64,000 bases of DNA from Paenibacillus silvae. GTDB taxonomy: Bacteria > Bacillota > Bacilli > Paenibacillales > Paenibacillaceae. A model generated the notes under the pieces. The model did no database searches. It saw nothing but the letters and a program-made list of their open reading frames with translations, and had not been told where the DNA came from. The stretch is taken from contig NZ_BMFU01000001.1 in the NCBI RefSeq assembly GCF_014639235.1, positions 1,116,001 through 1,180,000 on the forward strand, given 5' to 3'. Positions 18,013 to 26,588 of the stretch are shown one piece after another. Position numbers and translations under genes: made by a program. Numbering within the stretch: the first letter of the stretch is position 1; each line of letters starts with the position of its first letter.

Positions 18013-18751
18013 TCAGAGAAATTTAATTGTTATAATGTTAAACTTCCTAAACATCTCCCGTGATAGCAGATTGCCCACGGTCACCGAAAAAATAATTGAA
18101 CTGAATAACACGATATACATTTTATTCGCCATGCTTGTTAATAGCTTATTCATATCTACGTAGGAATCCTCAACAATAATGCTCCAATCCGACTGTGGAA
18201 TTTTCGAATAAAATACAGCCTTCTCATCATGCTTAACTCGCCTTGCTGCAATTCTCCAATCGGGGCCAGAACAACCAGAGACTGGTACTCCCCTGATTCG
18301 AGTGATTTTCCTACCAGATTCGGGTGCTCGATCCGAGCCCCTCCCACCACATTTGGTTCATTCGCTGCAATAACCGTACCATTCCGATCAATCACCATAA
18401 GATTACCGCGCCTTCGATGCCTTCCAGGCTCTGGGCCAATATATTGTTCGCTTCATTAATCAGTCCTTTATTTTCATCCAAAAATGCGTTAAGATCCTGA
18501 GCTTCATTCTCACTCCGACTGGAAAGCAATTGCAAACTCCGTATGCTTTGTCATCAGAAATGCAGCCTGTTCCGCCATATTAAGCGAGGTTAACAATCCC
18601 GCTCCAATCCAATCAGATTTGGCATGAATTTCATCCTTGCTTTTATTCTGGGTAATGCCTTCGGCCACCTTATAACACAATACAGCGGTTATGGGCAGTA
18701 CGATACACCAAGAAGACTGATCATTAAAGGTAATTTGATTCGAAAAGACAT
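18013..18751 (-). pseudogene. Decayed Cache-domain chemoreceptor/sensor gene
   Basis: Reading the minus strand across frames rebuilds one protein: MSFRIKLPLMISLLGVS, then (shift near 18700) IVLPITAVLCYKVAEGITQ and SDWIGAGLLTSLNMAEQAA, then (shift near 18530) NEAQDLNAFLDENKGLINEA, then (shift near 18410) MVIDRNGTVIAANEPNVVGG and GKSLESGEYQSLVVLAPIGE, then (shift near 18240) EKAVFYSKIPQSDWSIIVED and a second membrane helix MYIVLFSSIIFSVTVGNLL. Two membrane helices around a Cache-like sensing domain indicate a methyl-accepting receptor or sensor kinase. At least four frameshifts, and loss of the whole cytoplasmic output domain after the second helix, make it a pseudogene. It ends one base after the upstream BtrH_N-like gene on the other strand. 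Confidence 0.7.
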
Positions 18752-18920
18752 ATTGGTCAATCGCTGCCTAGCTTTTGAAAAAAACATGAAAATCTCCACC
18801 ATCCACCCACTTTTTATATGAATCGATATAATATCCGGTAATTTAATATCGAATTGTAATTATATTTTTTTACGATAGTGGATGAAGTATTTTTATAAAA
18901 ATTATATTAGTCTAGGTATT

Positions 18921-19289
18921 TCAGAGTTTAGATAGCCCCCTTTCCTTATTCCATTTTTGTGAATTATTGTTTTCAAGATCCAAAATCAACTCCTGCACAG
19001 CCTTCCTTTCAATGAAATATCAAATCAATAACATGTTGTATATTCTTATTCTTCTTACTCTCTGAGTTCATATATTTTAAGACTACATTTCTGAGAATTA
19101 GCGGATACACTCCTATTCCCCAACTATCTGTATCACTTCCTGGTTCCTCAATCAACTTATAATCAATAGAGGATTTTGTCTCGTATAGATACTGTTAAGA
19201 TCAAATATAAATTCTTTTTTAAGATCATTAAGCTTTAGAAATAAATACGGGATAAAGTCTTTTATTCTATACAAATTTACTTTGACCAT
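18921..19289 (-). pseudogene. Frameshifted remnant of a small (~120-aa) protein gene
   Basis: The minus strand starts MVKVNLYRIKDFIPYLFLKL and DLKKEFIFDLNS, stops, then resumes in another frame as IDYKLIEEPGSDTDSWGIGV and YPLILRNVVLKYM, and in a third as KAVQELILDLENNNSQKWNK, ending at TGA 18921-18923. Joined, these give a coherent soluble protein of about 120 residues with two frameshifts. The size and composition resemble toxin-immunity-type proteins, but no family is recognised. A/T-rich like its neighbours. Confidence 0.5.
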
Positions 19290-19501
19290 GTGACTGTTTT
19301 ATCCATTGCTAGTAGGCGTCTTCACCTCACATTACAATCCGTCTTACAATTAAATCTCAGAGAATGCTAAAATACACCATAATGTCTATAAAAACTTTTC
19401 CACTTATGTTAAATTAATATGTAATCCAAATGAAAGGCTCATTATTTCCACTTAAATCTAGTATAAAACTACTATGACAACATCTTAAGGAGACAAACTT
19501 G

Positions 19502-20563
19502 ATGAAAACGCTACCTCTTTGTAAGCCTCTAATTTCAAATTATCCTCAGCATGCCTTCTATTTATCAATTATTTCAGACAATAAGTCTTGTCAACCATGG
19601 ATTTATTCAAATTATACAAATATGTTTTTATCAGAGTTAAAAAATAATGAATTATTCCTTGATTTTTTTGTTCAGACACCTGAGCATCACTTTAATCCGT
19701 GGTTTAAAGACTCTCAAAGAATACATCGCGACCTTATACTGAGGTCCATTCCCAATCTAATCTCGTTCATTAAAGATCAAATCAACTCGAATTATTACGT
19801 TTTGACACACGTTGATGAATACTTTATTCCGAACACAAGTTCATATCAAAAGACTAGATTCGCTCACGCAGTAATGATTTATGGCTATGATGACTCAACT
19901 CAAGAGTTCCAACTTGCAGGATTTCTCGATAATAGCAACTATTCTCAAACTACTGTCTCATACACTGAATTGAAGAAAGCGTTCGAAGAATGTGATATCT
20001 ATGATGACTATCTTAACTTCACTCATTTGCTGAAAATTAATCCAGAGTACCACAACGGAAAAATCTACGAATTTTCCCTTTCATATTTTGCAGAATGCAT
20101 GGAGAACTATTATACATCATTTAATGAAATGGAAAATTTCCAAAGTTTCTATACACCAAAGCTTTACTCAGATCGGACTTTTGGTTTAGATATCTATAAA
20201 AAACTAACAGCTTTTTTAGCGTCGGAACTTTCCAAAAAACTGAATATTGAAACACGATTTCTATATACGCTTAAAGAACACAAGAAATTTATGAATCTAA
20301 AAATTAATTATATAGAACAAGAAGGACATTACCGTTTCCCTGATGTTTTTAAAGATAACTATGTTCAAGTCGAAAAAGAAACAACCATTATACTTAACCA
20401 ATTCTTGAAACACCTAATAACCCGAAAAGAGATGAATTTTACTAAATTAATTGATAAACTGCACTTTCTACACCAATTGGAAAAAGAAGCATTGGAACTA
20501 TTACTCGCTGATTTCACCAAACAAGGCATACTCAGAAGTAAGTCTTACATAGATCATAGCTGA
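19502..20563 (+). CDS. BtrH_N-like (papain-fold acyltransferase-like) protein, copy 2
   Basis: 353 aa from ATG 19502; AAGGAG lies 9 bases upstream, favouring it over a TTG one codon earlier. It is a diverged paralogue of the 16999-18012 product: TLPLCKPLI, PWIYSNY, NSNYYVLTHVDEYFIP, RFAHAVMIYGYDDSTQEFQLAGF (H122, Y129 D130 D131) and SYTELKKAFEE. The position where BtrH_N proteins usually have the catalytic Cys reads YPQHAFYLSI, again without Cys; C7 lies 10 residues earlier. The C-terminal half differs from copy 1. A/T-rich base use and a perfect terminator downstream suggest a compact acquired unit. Role unknown; binding or presenting an acyl-carrier substrate is a family-based guess. Confidence 0.6.
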   Translation: MKTLPLCKPLISNYPQHAFYLSIISDNKSCQPWIYSNYTNMFLSELKNNELFLDFFVQTPEHHFNPWFKDSQRIHRDLILRSIPNLISFIKDQINSNYYVLTHVDEYFIPNTSSYQKTRFAHAVMIYGYDDSTQEFQLAGFLDNSNYSQTTVSYTELKKAFEECDIYDDYLNFTHLLKINPEYHNGKIYEFSLSYFAECMENYYTSFNEMENFQSFYTPKLYSDRTFGLDIYKKLTAFLASELSKKLNIETRFLYTLKEHKKFMNLKINYIEQEGHYRFPDVFKDNYVQVEKETTIILNQFLKHLITRKEMNFTKLIDKLHFLHQLEKEALELLLADFTKQGILRSKSYIDHS

Positions 20564-20594
20564 CCAACCTAATCATGCTCTTTCGTTTACATTT

Positions 20595-20644
20595 TACCAA
20601 CCGGATATCCAGATTCTAATTTGGATATCCGGTTGGTATTTTTT
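20595..20644 (+). terminator. Strong terminator after BtrH_N-like copy 2
   Basis: TACCAACCGGATATCCA (20595-20611) is followed by its exact 17-base inverted complement at 20622-20638 and a TTTTTT run. It begins 32 bases after the stop codon. Confidence 0.9.
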
Positions 20645-20680
20645 AAAACTTAGGACGATACGGTAATACCGATTACGAAA

Positions 20681-21562
20681 CTACCTCCCCAACTCCGCAA
20701 TTCGCTGGCTAATACGAGGGAACAAGCCAAAGGCATTCTCGTAAAATACCTTCTCATGATGCTGCTCAGGCACAAGTCTGCGGACGAATTCCGCATACAG
20801 ATCAATCGGGGCCAGTGGCCAGTCAGTGCCAAACAGCATTTTCTCATAATGATCCGAATAAACCAAAGCCCGGCGGAAATGATCCATAAACAGCGGTTCG
20901 TTCATAAAACGTTCGAAGTGGGGCCGATCCCCTACTACAAGGCCGGACAAATCAGCGTATACATTGGGATTTTTCGCCACCACCTCGGCAGCATCCATTA
21001 CCCAGGGATCACCCAGGTGGCAGATCATAAAGTTGACGCCGCGCTGCTGCAAGGCAAGCTCGTCCACCGTCAGCGGATGCGAATATTTGAGCAGACCGTT
21101 CATCGAGTAGGTGTCTCCCGTATGGATGACAACAGGCAGGTTGTATTTTGCCGCCAGCTCATAGACCGGGGTATAGATTTTGTCATACACATAGTGATGA
21201 TAGTATCCGGCATACAGCTTGATTCCCGCAACCTCGGGCGATTGAAGTCTGGCTTCAATCCGGTCCAGCTCTTCCTGAGCCTGTTTGCCATCCAGCCGGT
21301 TGGGATTGATGCCTACACATTCCATCAGGTAGGATGGAACCTGCTCTTCCAGGTCCAGCCCCATCGGGTTAGGCGAGCTGGAATCGGGGAAAGCCCCCTT
21401 CGTCTGCTCGCTTACGCCCATGCCAATGCCAAGAATAACGTCATTGCGGTCAAATTCCGCCTTGAGACCAGCCGCACTGTAATCTACCTTGGACAGGTCA
21501 ATGGCAGTACGGTGAAAGCTGTCGATGTCAGATAAATGAATATGAATATCAATGATGGGCAT
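20681..21562 (-). CDS. Metal-dependent amidohydrolase (amidohydrolase-2, TIM barrel)
   Basis: 293 aa from ATG 21562, where AAAAGGAGG precedes by 6 bases; this overlaps the end of the upstream gene by 14 bases, so the two are likely co-translated. The metal site is visible: D5-x-H7-x-H9 at the N-terminus, VVIHTGD, MICHLGDPW and FGTDWPL. Amidohydrolase-2 proteins are hydrolases or decarboxylases acting on ring or small organic acids; the substrate is not evident. Pairing with a GNAT/beta-sandwich giant and, further upstream, a transporter and ROK regulator hints at processing of a carbohydrate derivative. Confidence 0.8.
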   Translation of the reverse strand: MPIIDIHIHLSDIDSFHRTAIDLSKVDYSAAGLKAEFDRNDVILGIGMGVSEQTKGAFPDSSSPNPMGLDLEEQVPSYLMECVGINPNRLDGKQAQEELDRIEARLQSPEVAGIKLYAGYYHHYVYDKIYTPVYELAAKYNLPVVIHTGDTYSMNGLLKYSHPLTVDELALQQRGVNFMICHLGDPWVMDAAEVVAKNPNVYADLSGLVVGDRPHFERFMNEPLFMDHFRRALVYSDHYEKMLFGTDWPLAPIDLYAEFVRRLVPEQHHEKVFYENAFGLFPRISQRIAELGR

Positions 21563-24500
21563 CGTGAGCCTCCTTTTCACTAGTCGTTGTTACAAAACGC
21601 AGCTTCAACAGATCGTGCACATCCGCCTTATTGAGCTTGATTGGGCCCATGACAAGATAGGTCGGCTCTGTCCAGACTGTTTCTCCATCTTTAATCGTAA
21701 GCTCATGCGTGACGTGATGCCCTGTTACTACATTGTTGGCAAACGCCCAGGCACTCGGTTTGGGGTGACGATTCACTGCATGCAGCATATTTGTGCGTGA
21801 TACCGATCCTGTTCGGAATATATGGTGTAACGGCAAGCCAATATCCACCGTGCCCAGCGGAAAACGATCCTGTCCCGGCTCCTCGATCCAGCCTTCTGCG
21901 TACACATCGGATGGCTTGAAGAACTGTGCTTCTGTAAGAGCATAATTCGCCCGCGTCAGTCCGCTCTGATTAGTCACAGAGAGCAAGGTGCAGAGCACGG
22001 GCACGCCAGGCAGCATCAGATAATGCTGGTGTATCGTCATTCCCCGATTCGCTTCATGCTTGTCGATCCGGGTCGTGATCTGCATGCCTTTCCACACGTT
22101 GCCGAATTGATCCTTCTGCTCCGACCACGAAATATCCGTTTCCTCCAATTGACGACTGAAGCCGTTCATGCCGCGAATATCAACCGTCATTCCCCCATAC
22201 CATGGATTCCACCAGGAACGAGGAGCAGGCTCTGGATATGAGCTGTCCAGCCATTCCTCTCCCTGCACCTTCAGCGAGTGCACAACACCACAGAAGGCTG
22301 GATCAGCCGTGATGGATATCACGCCATTGTTGACGGTATACAATGTTCCCGATTCTACTGATCCCTTTTCAATCACTTGCTGCACCTCGGACCTTGTTTG
22401 CGGGAACCACAGAGCGCTTCGCTCCTGAATCCGGTCCTCTCCCCTGTACACACCGCGCACTTTCCAACTGCCAATGTGCTCTTGCGAGTGGGCACGTTCA
22501 GGAGAGTCAGAACGGTACTGATCAACCCGACCTGCTGCCGTTCCGTTGTCCTTGGGGGAAAATTCAAGCTTAGCCGAGCTTAGCTGTGCTGCCCCATCCA
22601 GCTCCATCGTATGGGCCTTCATCTCCGGCTCGTCGCCCTGCTGCACGTATAAATCCCATGTGCCAGCAAGCGAAACCTGCTTTCGTTCGATTAATTCCGC
22701 CTGCAACACATCGGGTGCAAAGGAATTACCGTCATTCAGCGTCATTTCCAGATGACCGTGCAGCACAGGGATCACCGTACTAGGCTGTTTACGGGCAAAT
22801 GCACGGAAATCCGACCATTTCGCAAACGTGTTCAGCGCAAAAACCGTTTCCTTCGTAGCAGCCACAGCACCTGCCTCCAGGCGTCCAAGCTCATGCTGCA
22901 ATCCCAGCGTATATTCCGGCTTCAACAGCTTGAGTGAAGGGTCCCAATAGATGCCGCACGCCCCATCCTCCTCCTTGCAGAATAACCAATTCTCTGTAAT
23001 CTGTGCACTATCCCAGTGGTTTGGATCACCAGCATAATCATCGCCCATATCCACAAAACGCCCCTGATAAGGCAGAATAAGCCGTTTACCGAAAAAGCCA
23101 AAGTTATTCATGAGGAAAAGCTGCTCTTCCCATGCCGTATCACGAGTATTTACAACCTCATAGGAGAAGGTGGCAATGCCGTTAGCGGACAGCTTACCAA
23201 TGGCTTTCAGCAGCAATCCCGGGAAGCTTTCCAATTCATAGACGGCTTCAAGAACCTGCTGATTGCCCTCGGCCACAATCTGCACTTCCTTCGCTTCTTT
23301 TCTGGACAGCTCCTCCGAGTACGGTTTCCCCAGCTTCGGATACGTCCACCAGAAGGAGTGATGTGACCCGGGATATTCGATCCACATCACGTTATCGTGT
23401 TTGTTCATGTGGAGGGAATATGCGCCGTTCACCGCGATCCACTGACCGTTCGCCTCCCCGCCGTACCTGCCCTCCATTCCCTTCATTAGCACAGACAGTT
23501 TTCTTGTAAAAGAAATCTCCGATCCTCCTGCTGGCATAGCGGTGATCTCCACATCCTGTGCATAGATGCCATAGGTATGCAGTGTAAACGGAACGGGTAC
23601 AGCACATTTCCCCTTGGCAGGCACCGTGAAACGCAGCTTACGCTCCCTCCAATCCAGAAAATCTCCTGCGGGCAGCTCCAAGGTAAACTCCGTTTCGGCA
23701 TCCACATTGTTTTCAACGTTCAGCACCAGCTCTGCCGGGATACCCGGATACAGTTCCTTCACAGGTAGAACAGGGGTGATTTGTGCCGGAAACTTGGGAT
23801 TAATGCCAAGCCGGAACTGAGCCTGCTTACTGTTGATAAGCCAGATGCTGCTGATGGCGGGATGTGTCTTGTTTTTGTTCTGCTCCTCTGACACCGGATC
23901 GAGATGGAATTCGCCCTCCACCGTGATCGTTTCGCCCGCCTTCACCGTTTGCACAGTCTGCAGGGCAAAACGGATATTTTTGTCATCCTGTCCCTTGATC
24001 TCGATGTTGAGATCAGAGGCCGATTTATTTTGGATATGATAACGCACGGCATAACTCGAACCAAACACCAGATGATGCTCGTCAACCTCGGTGTGAATGT
24101 GGTAATCCGGCGTTTCGAGAGCGGCCAAGCCGCGGCCTGTTTTTTCAAAAGATGCCCGAAGGGCGATATCTCCTTTTTCCCACGTATAATCAAAGAAATC
24201 AAACCCGCGCTCCTCACGTCCGTCCGGCTCAATCACCAGTTCACGGGTGCTGTTGGCATACCAATCTACAGTTTCGAAATAAGGAGCAAGTGCTTCCATC
24301 TGCAATACAGTCGGGATAAAATTCATCAGGTGTACGCTATCGTCTTTTTTCTCCCAAAAGAATCCGCATTTCTTGTACATCGGCACCGCCTTCGTATTGC
24401 CTCCCCAAGTGAACAGATCCAGGCGCGGCCACCCGGCCTCTACCGTTTTCTCCACAGCCTTCAGGATCAGATTGCGGCCAATCTTGTACCCGTGGTAGTC

Positions 24501-24776
24501 GGGGCGTACGTTAAGCAGCGGTACATATAGTGCATTCTCGTCAAAACGATAATGAGCAAAGCTGCAAAAACCGACGACCTCTTCATTATGAATCGCCAGA
24601 TATTCATGCAGATTGGAGGAGTTCTCCATCTCCTGGCGAACGGCTTCCTCTGTTCTCTGCCTTGTGCCGCCTCCCCAGCTCTCGTTGCTTCGGTTCCACA
24701 TATCGGCCAGGCTGGCAGCGTAAGAATGGTCGTATTCAACAATATGAATCTGATCGATGATCGTTTGTACGCTCAT
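21549..24776 (-). CDS. GNAT acetyltransferase fused to a ~900-aa beta-sandwich carbohydrate-type region
   Basis: 1075 aa, ATG with GAAGGAG 7-8 bases upstream. Residues ~10-155 are a GNAT N-acetyltransferase: EEVVGFCSFAHY, the acetyl-CoA loop VRPDYHGYKIGRNL (90-103), and NTKAVPMYKKCGFFWEK. The remaining ~900 residues contain several beta-rich stretches (Ig-like segments about 200-430; then SHHSFWWTYPKLGKPYSEE, MNNFGFFGKRLILPYQGRFV, RSWWNPWYGGMTVDIRGMNG) that look like galactose-mutarotase/glycosidase-type sandwiches. No catalytic motif is recognised. No signal peptide, so cytosolic. It heads an operon with the amidohydrolase. Acetylation coupled to carbohydrate binding is an inference. Its leader contains one of the 230-bp inverted-repeat elements. 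Confidence 0.7.
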   Translation of the reverse strand: MSVQTIIDQIHIVEYDHSYAASLADMWNRSNESWGGGTRQRTEEAVRQEMENSSNLHEYLAIHNEEVVGFCSFAHYRFDENALYVPLLNVRPDYHGYKIGRNLILKAVEKTVEAGWPRLDLFTWGGNTKAVPMYKKCGFFWEKKDDSVHLMNFIPTVLQMEALAPYFETVDWYANSTRELVIEPDGREERGFDFFDYTWEKGDIALRASFEKTGRGLAALETPDYHIHTEVDEHHLVFGSSYAVRYHIQNKSASDLNIEIKGQDDKNIRFALQTVQTVKAGETITVEGEFHLDPVSEEQNKNKTHPAISSIWLINSKQAQFRLGINPKFPAQITPVLPVKELYPGIPAELVLNVENNVDAETEFTLELPAGDFLDWRERKLRFTVPAKGKCAVPVPFTLHTYGIYAQDVEITAMPAGGSEISFTRKLSVLMKGMEGRYGGEANGQWIAVNGAYSLHMNKHDNVMWIEYPGSHHSFWWTYPKLGKPYSEELSRKEAKEVQIVAEGNQQVLEAVYELESFPGLLLKAIGKLSANGIATFSYEVVNTRDTAWEEQLFLMNNFGFFGKRLILPYQGRFVDMGDDYAGDPNHWDSAQITENWLFCKEEDGACGIYWDPSLKLLKPEYTLGLQHELGRLEAGAVAATKETVFALNTFAKWSDFRAFARKQPSTVIPVLHGHLEMTLNDGNSFAPDVLQAELIERKQVSLAGTWDLYVQQGDEPEMKAHTMELDGAAQLSSAKLEFSPKDNGTAAGRVDQYRSDSPERAHSQEHIGSWKVRGVYRGEDRIQERSALWFPQTRSEVQQVIEKGSVESGTLYTVNNGVISITADPAFCGVVHSLKVQGEEWLDSSYPEPAPRSWWNPWYGGMTVDIRGMNGFSRQLEETDISWSEQKDQFGNVWKGMQITTRIDKHEANRGMTIHQHYLMLPGVPVLCTLLSVTNQSGLTRANYALTEAQFFKPSDVYAEGWIEEPGQDRFPLGTVDIGLPLHHIFRTGSVSRTNMLHAVNRHPKPSAWAFANNVVTGHHVTHELTIKDGETVWTEPTYLVMGPIKLNKADVHDLLKLRFVTTTSEKEAHDAHH

Positions 24777-24879
24777 GTTCTGCTCTCCTTCTCTATATGT
24801 ATAGGATGGTCTTCGTGAACACTAACTGGCCTTCGTCCGATCGCTGCAGAACTTATCCAGGCCCTGTGTGGCAAATCTG

Positions 24880-25104
24880 TATAAGTTGAGTTACGATTTT
24901 ACACAGTTCACTCCGATGACAGAATAACCTTCCGATCGCTGTTATCCCCAGATTTATCATATGACTTTTATAAAGGTATAAATCCGGTGATAAGCCTATG
25001 CTTACGAAGTAGCTTTCTTGCAGAAAGCTTTTAGGCGACCGCTCTGCTTCTCCAGTTTTTTTCTGTCTTCTCCGTTAGAGTGTAAATGAATTGTTCAACT
25101 TATC
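24880..25104. repeat. 225-bp element with inverted ends, copy 1
   Basis: The ends TATAAGTTGAG (from 24880) and TTCAACTTAT (to 25103) are inverted repeats. The interior shares long blocks with 27867-28097: CACTCCGATGACAGAA, CGCTGTTATCCCCAGATTT, AATCCGGTGATAA, GTAGCTTTCTTGCAGAAAGC and CAGTTTTTTTCTGT. It includes an AGCTTTC/GAAAGCT hairpin. It lies 104 bases upstream of the GNAT-fusion start codon. A MITE-type element or a structured leader RNA would both fit. Confidence 0.7.
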
Positions 25105-25392
25105 TAGCGATAGTCTTATTATACTATATTTGGAAGCAATTTCAGAGTGTGCTTATTTTTGCAGATTCATATTGACTCAAGAACGATTACATATAGAAAA
25201 GAAACCTTAGACCCTGTTCATCCGTATCTATGTTGGGACTATGCGAAGCTTATGTATAGGCTAACATATCAGGTATATAACAGGAAAAATCAGCTGTTCC
25301 TGTGAGTTTTGACAAGCGCTGTTCGCCCTTGTTACTCTGGAGAGAGATGTGTTTATTTATATCAAAAATAGATAGATTTGTGGAGGGAAAGC

Positions 25393-25986
25393 ATGACGGA
25401 GTGGATCACACAATTTATACTTTTCTTTAAAGATCTGTCGTATGGCGGGCTTGTTATTGCATTATCATTTGAATTTGTACCTGCTGAACTGGTGCTGCCC
25501 ATGGCGGGATACTGGGTGTATCTCGGAGATATGAAGCTGTGGCTGGCGATTCTGGCTGGTACGGTTGGAGGAACGTTCGGACCTCTGACGCTGTATGCAC
25601 TCGGACGTTACGGCGGCAGACCTATGGTCGAGAAGTACGGCAAATATTTTCTGATCCGCGCCCATCATATCGAAGCTTCTGATAAATTTTTTGAAAAATA
25701 CGGGAGCGGGGTCGCTTTCTACGGACGTTTTGTGCCCGGCATTCGCACCGTCATCTCCATCCCATGCGGGATGGCGAAGATGAACGTGTTCAAATTCAGC
25801 ATTTTTACCTTCTTGGCGATGCTGCCCATTACGTCTATATACGTCTATCTTGGATACAAACTGGGCGCACAATGGGAGGAAGTCGGCGAGGTCGTTAAAC
25901 CGTATATCATCCCGGCAGGCGTGATCTTCCTGATTGGATTTGGCATGTACATGCTGCTTAAACATTGGAAAAAAAGACCGGCTTAA
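25393..25986 (+). CDS. DedA-family membrane protein
   Basis: 197 aa from ATG 25393 with GGAGG 6-7 bases upstream. DedA/SNARE-associated hallmarks are present: an early acidic FEFVPAELVLPMAG, GGTFGPLTLYALGRYGG, and FYGRFVPGIRTVISIPCGMAKM with the paired arginines, followed by two C-terminal helices. These are polytopic proteins of the inner membrane; several family members flip phospholipids or undecaprenyl phosphate, with proton-motive-force dependence. Which substrate this one uses is not visible. Single-gene unit with its own terminator. Confidence 0.85.
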   Translation: MTEWITQFILFFKDLSYGGLVIALSFEFVPAELVLPMAGYWVYLGDMKLWLAILAGTVGGTFGPLTLYALGRYGGRPMVEKYGKYFLIRAHHIEASDKFFEKYGSGVAFYGRFVPGIRTVISIPCGMAKMNVFKFSIFTFLAMLPITSIYVYLGYKLGAQWEEVGEVVKPYIIPAGVIFLIGFGMYMLLKHWKKRPA

Positions 25987-26027
25987 ACAAGTGAGCGGCT
26001 TGTTGAAGTAAGGGAAGTGATGGATGT

Positions 26028-26071
26028 AAGTCCAGACGATGATAAGATTCGTCTGGACTTTGTTCGTTTTT
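26028..26071 (+). terminator. Terminator of the DedA gene
   Basis: AAGTCCAGACGA (26028-26039) pairs with TCGTCTGGACTT (26049-26060), and the sequence continues TGTTCGTTTTT. It starts 41 bases after the stop codon. Confidence 0.85.
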
Positions 26072-26290
26072 GATGGGGATTTAAGCCAGGATATCCCACC
26101 TTTACATAGCATCTATAATTCTTATAATCGATATAAAACTACTTCTTTTTAATTATTGACACAATTTAAAACATATGTAATATTTTACTTGTAATACACT
26201 AAATAATCTCATTTATAAAATCTATTTTTAACAATATATCAGAGTGCCATTTCCTTTGCTTTAATCCGAAACGACGAGAGGAGTTTGCAA

Positions 26291-26491
26291 ATGATTATAA
26301 CTATTGGCGTTATTTTTGGTTTACTTGGTTTAATGATGCTGATCGCACCATCTATTTTGTGGATGATAACGGAGAAATGGAAATCCTCGGATACATCCGA
26401 GCCATCGCCTCTATACAAACTTTCTGTTCGCGTTGGTGGAGTAGCTTGTCTCGGAATCGCAATATACGCAACTTACGGATTATTTTTATAA
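26291..26491 (+). CDS. Small two-helix membrane protein (DUF6199-like)
   Basis: 66 aa from ATG 26291 with GAGGAG 7 bases upstream. Two hydrophobic helices (ITIGVIFGLLGLMMLIAPSI and GGVACLGIAIYATYGLFL) flank a polar loop TEKWKSSDTSEPSPLYKLSV. The WKS...EPS...Y pattern resembles DUF6199-type proteins common in Paenibacillus, but this match is from memory and tentative. No operon partner; the upstream 220 bases are A/T-rich without a recognisable element. Confidence 0.6.
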   Translation: MIITIGVIFGLLGLMMLIAPSILWMITEKWKSSDTSEPSPLYKLSVRVGGVACLGIAIYATYGLFL

Positions 26492-26588
26492 ATTACAAAG
26501 AAACTCTATTTAGAACAAATGCACTGGTGATTCATCTGACATAACCCAAAAATTTGAATCACCAGCAAGAATAAATATTTAAAAAATT

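Noticed and set aside
18624..18821. Plus-strand 65-residue frame
   Set aside because: Antisense to the N-terminal part of the Cache-sensor pseudogene, and no ribosome site.
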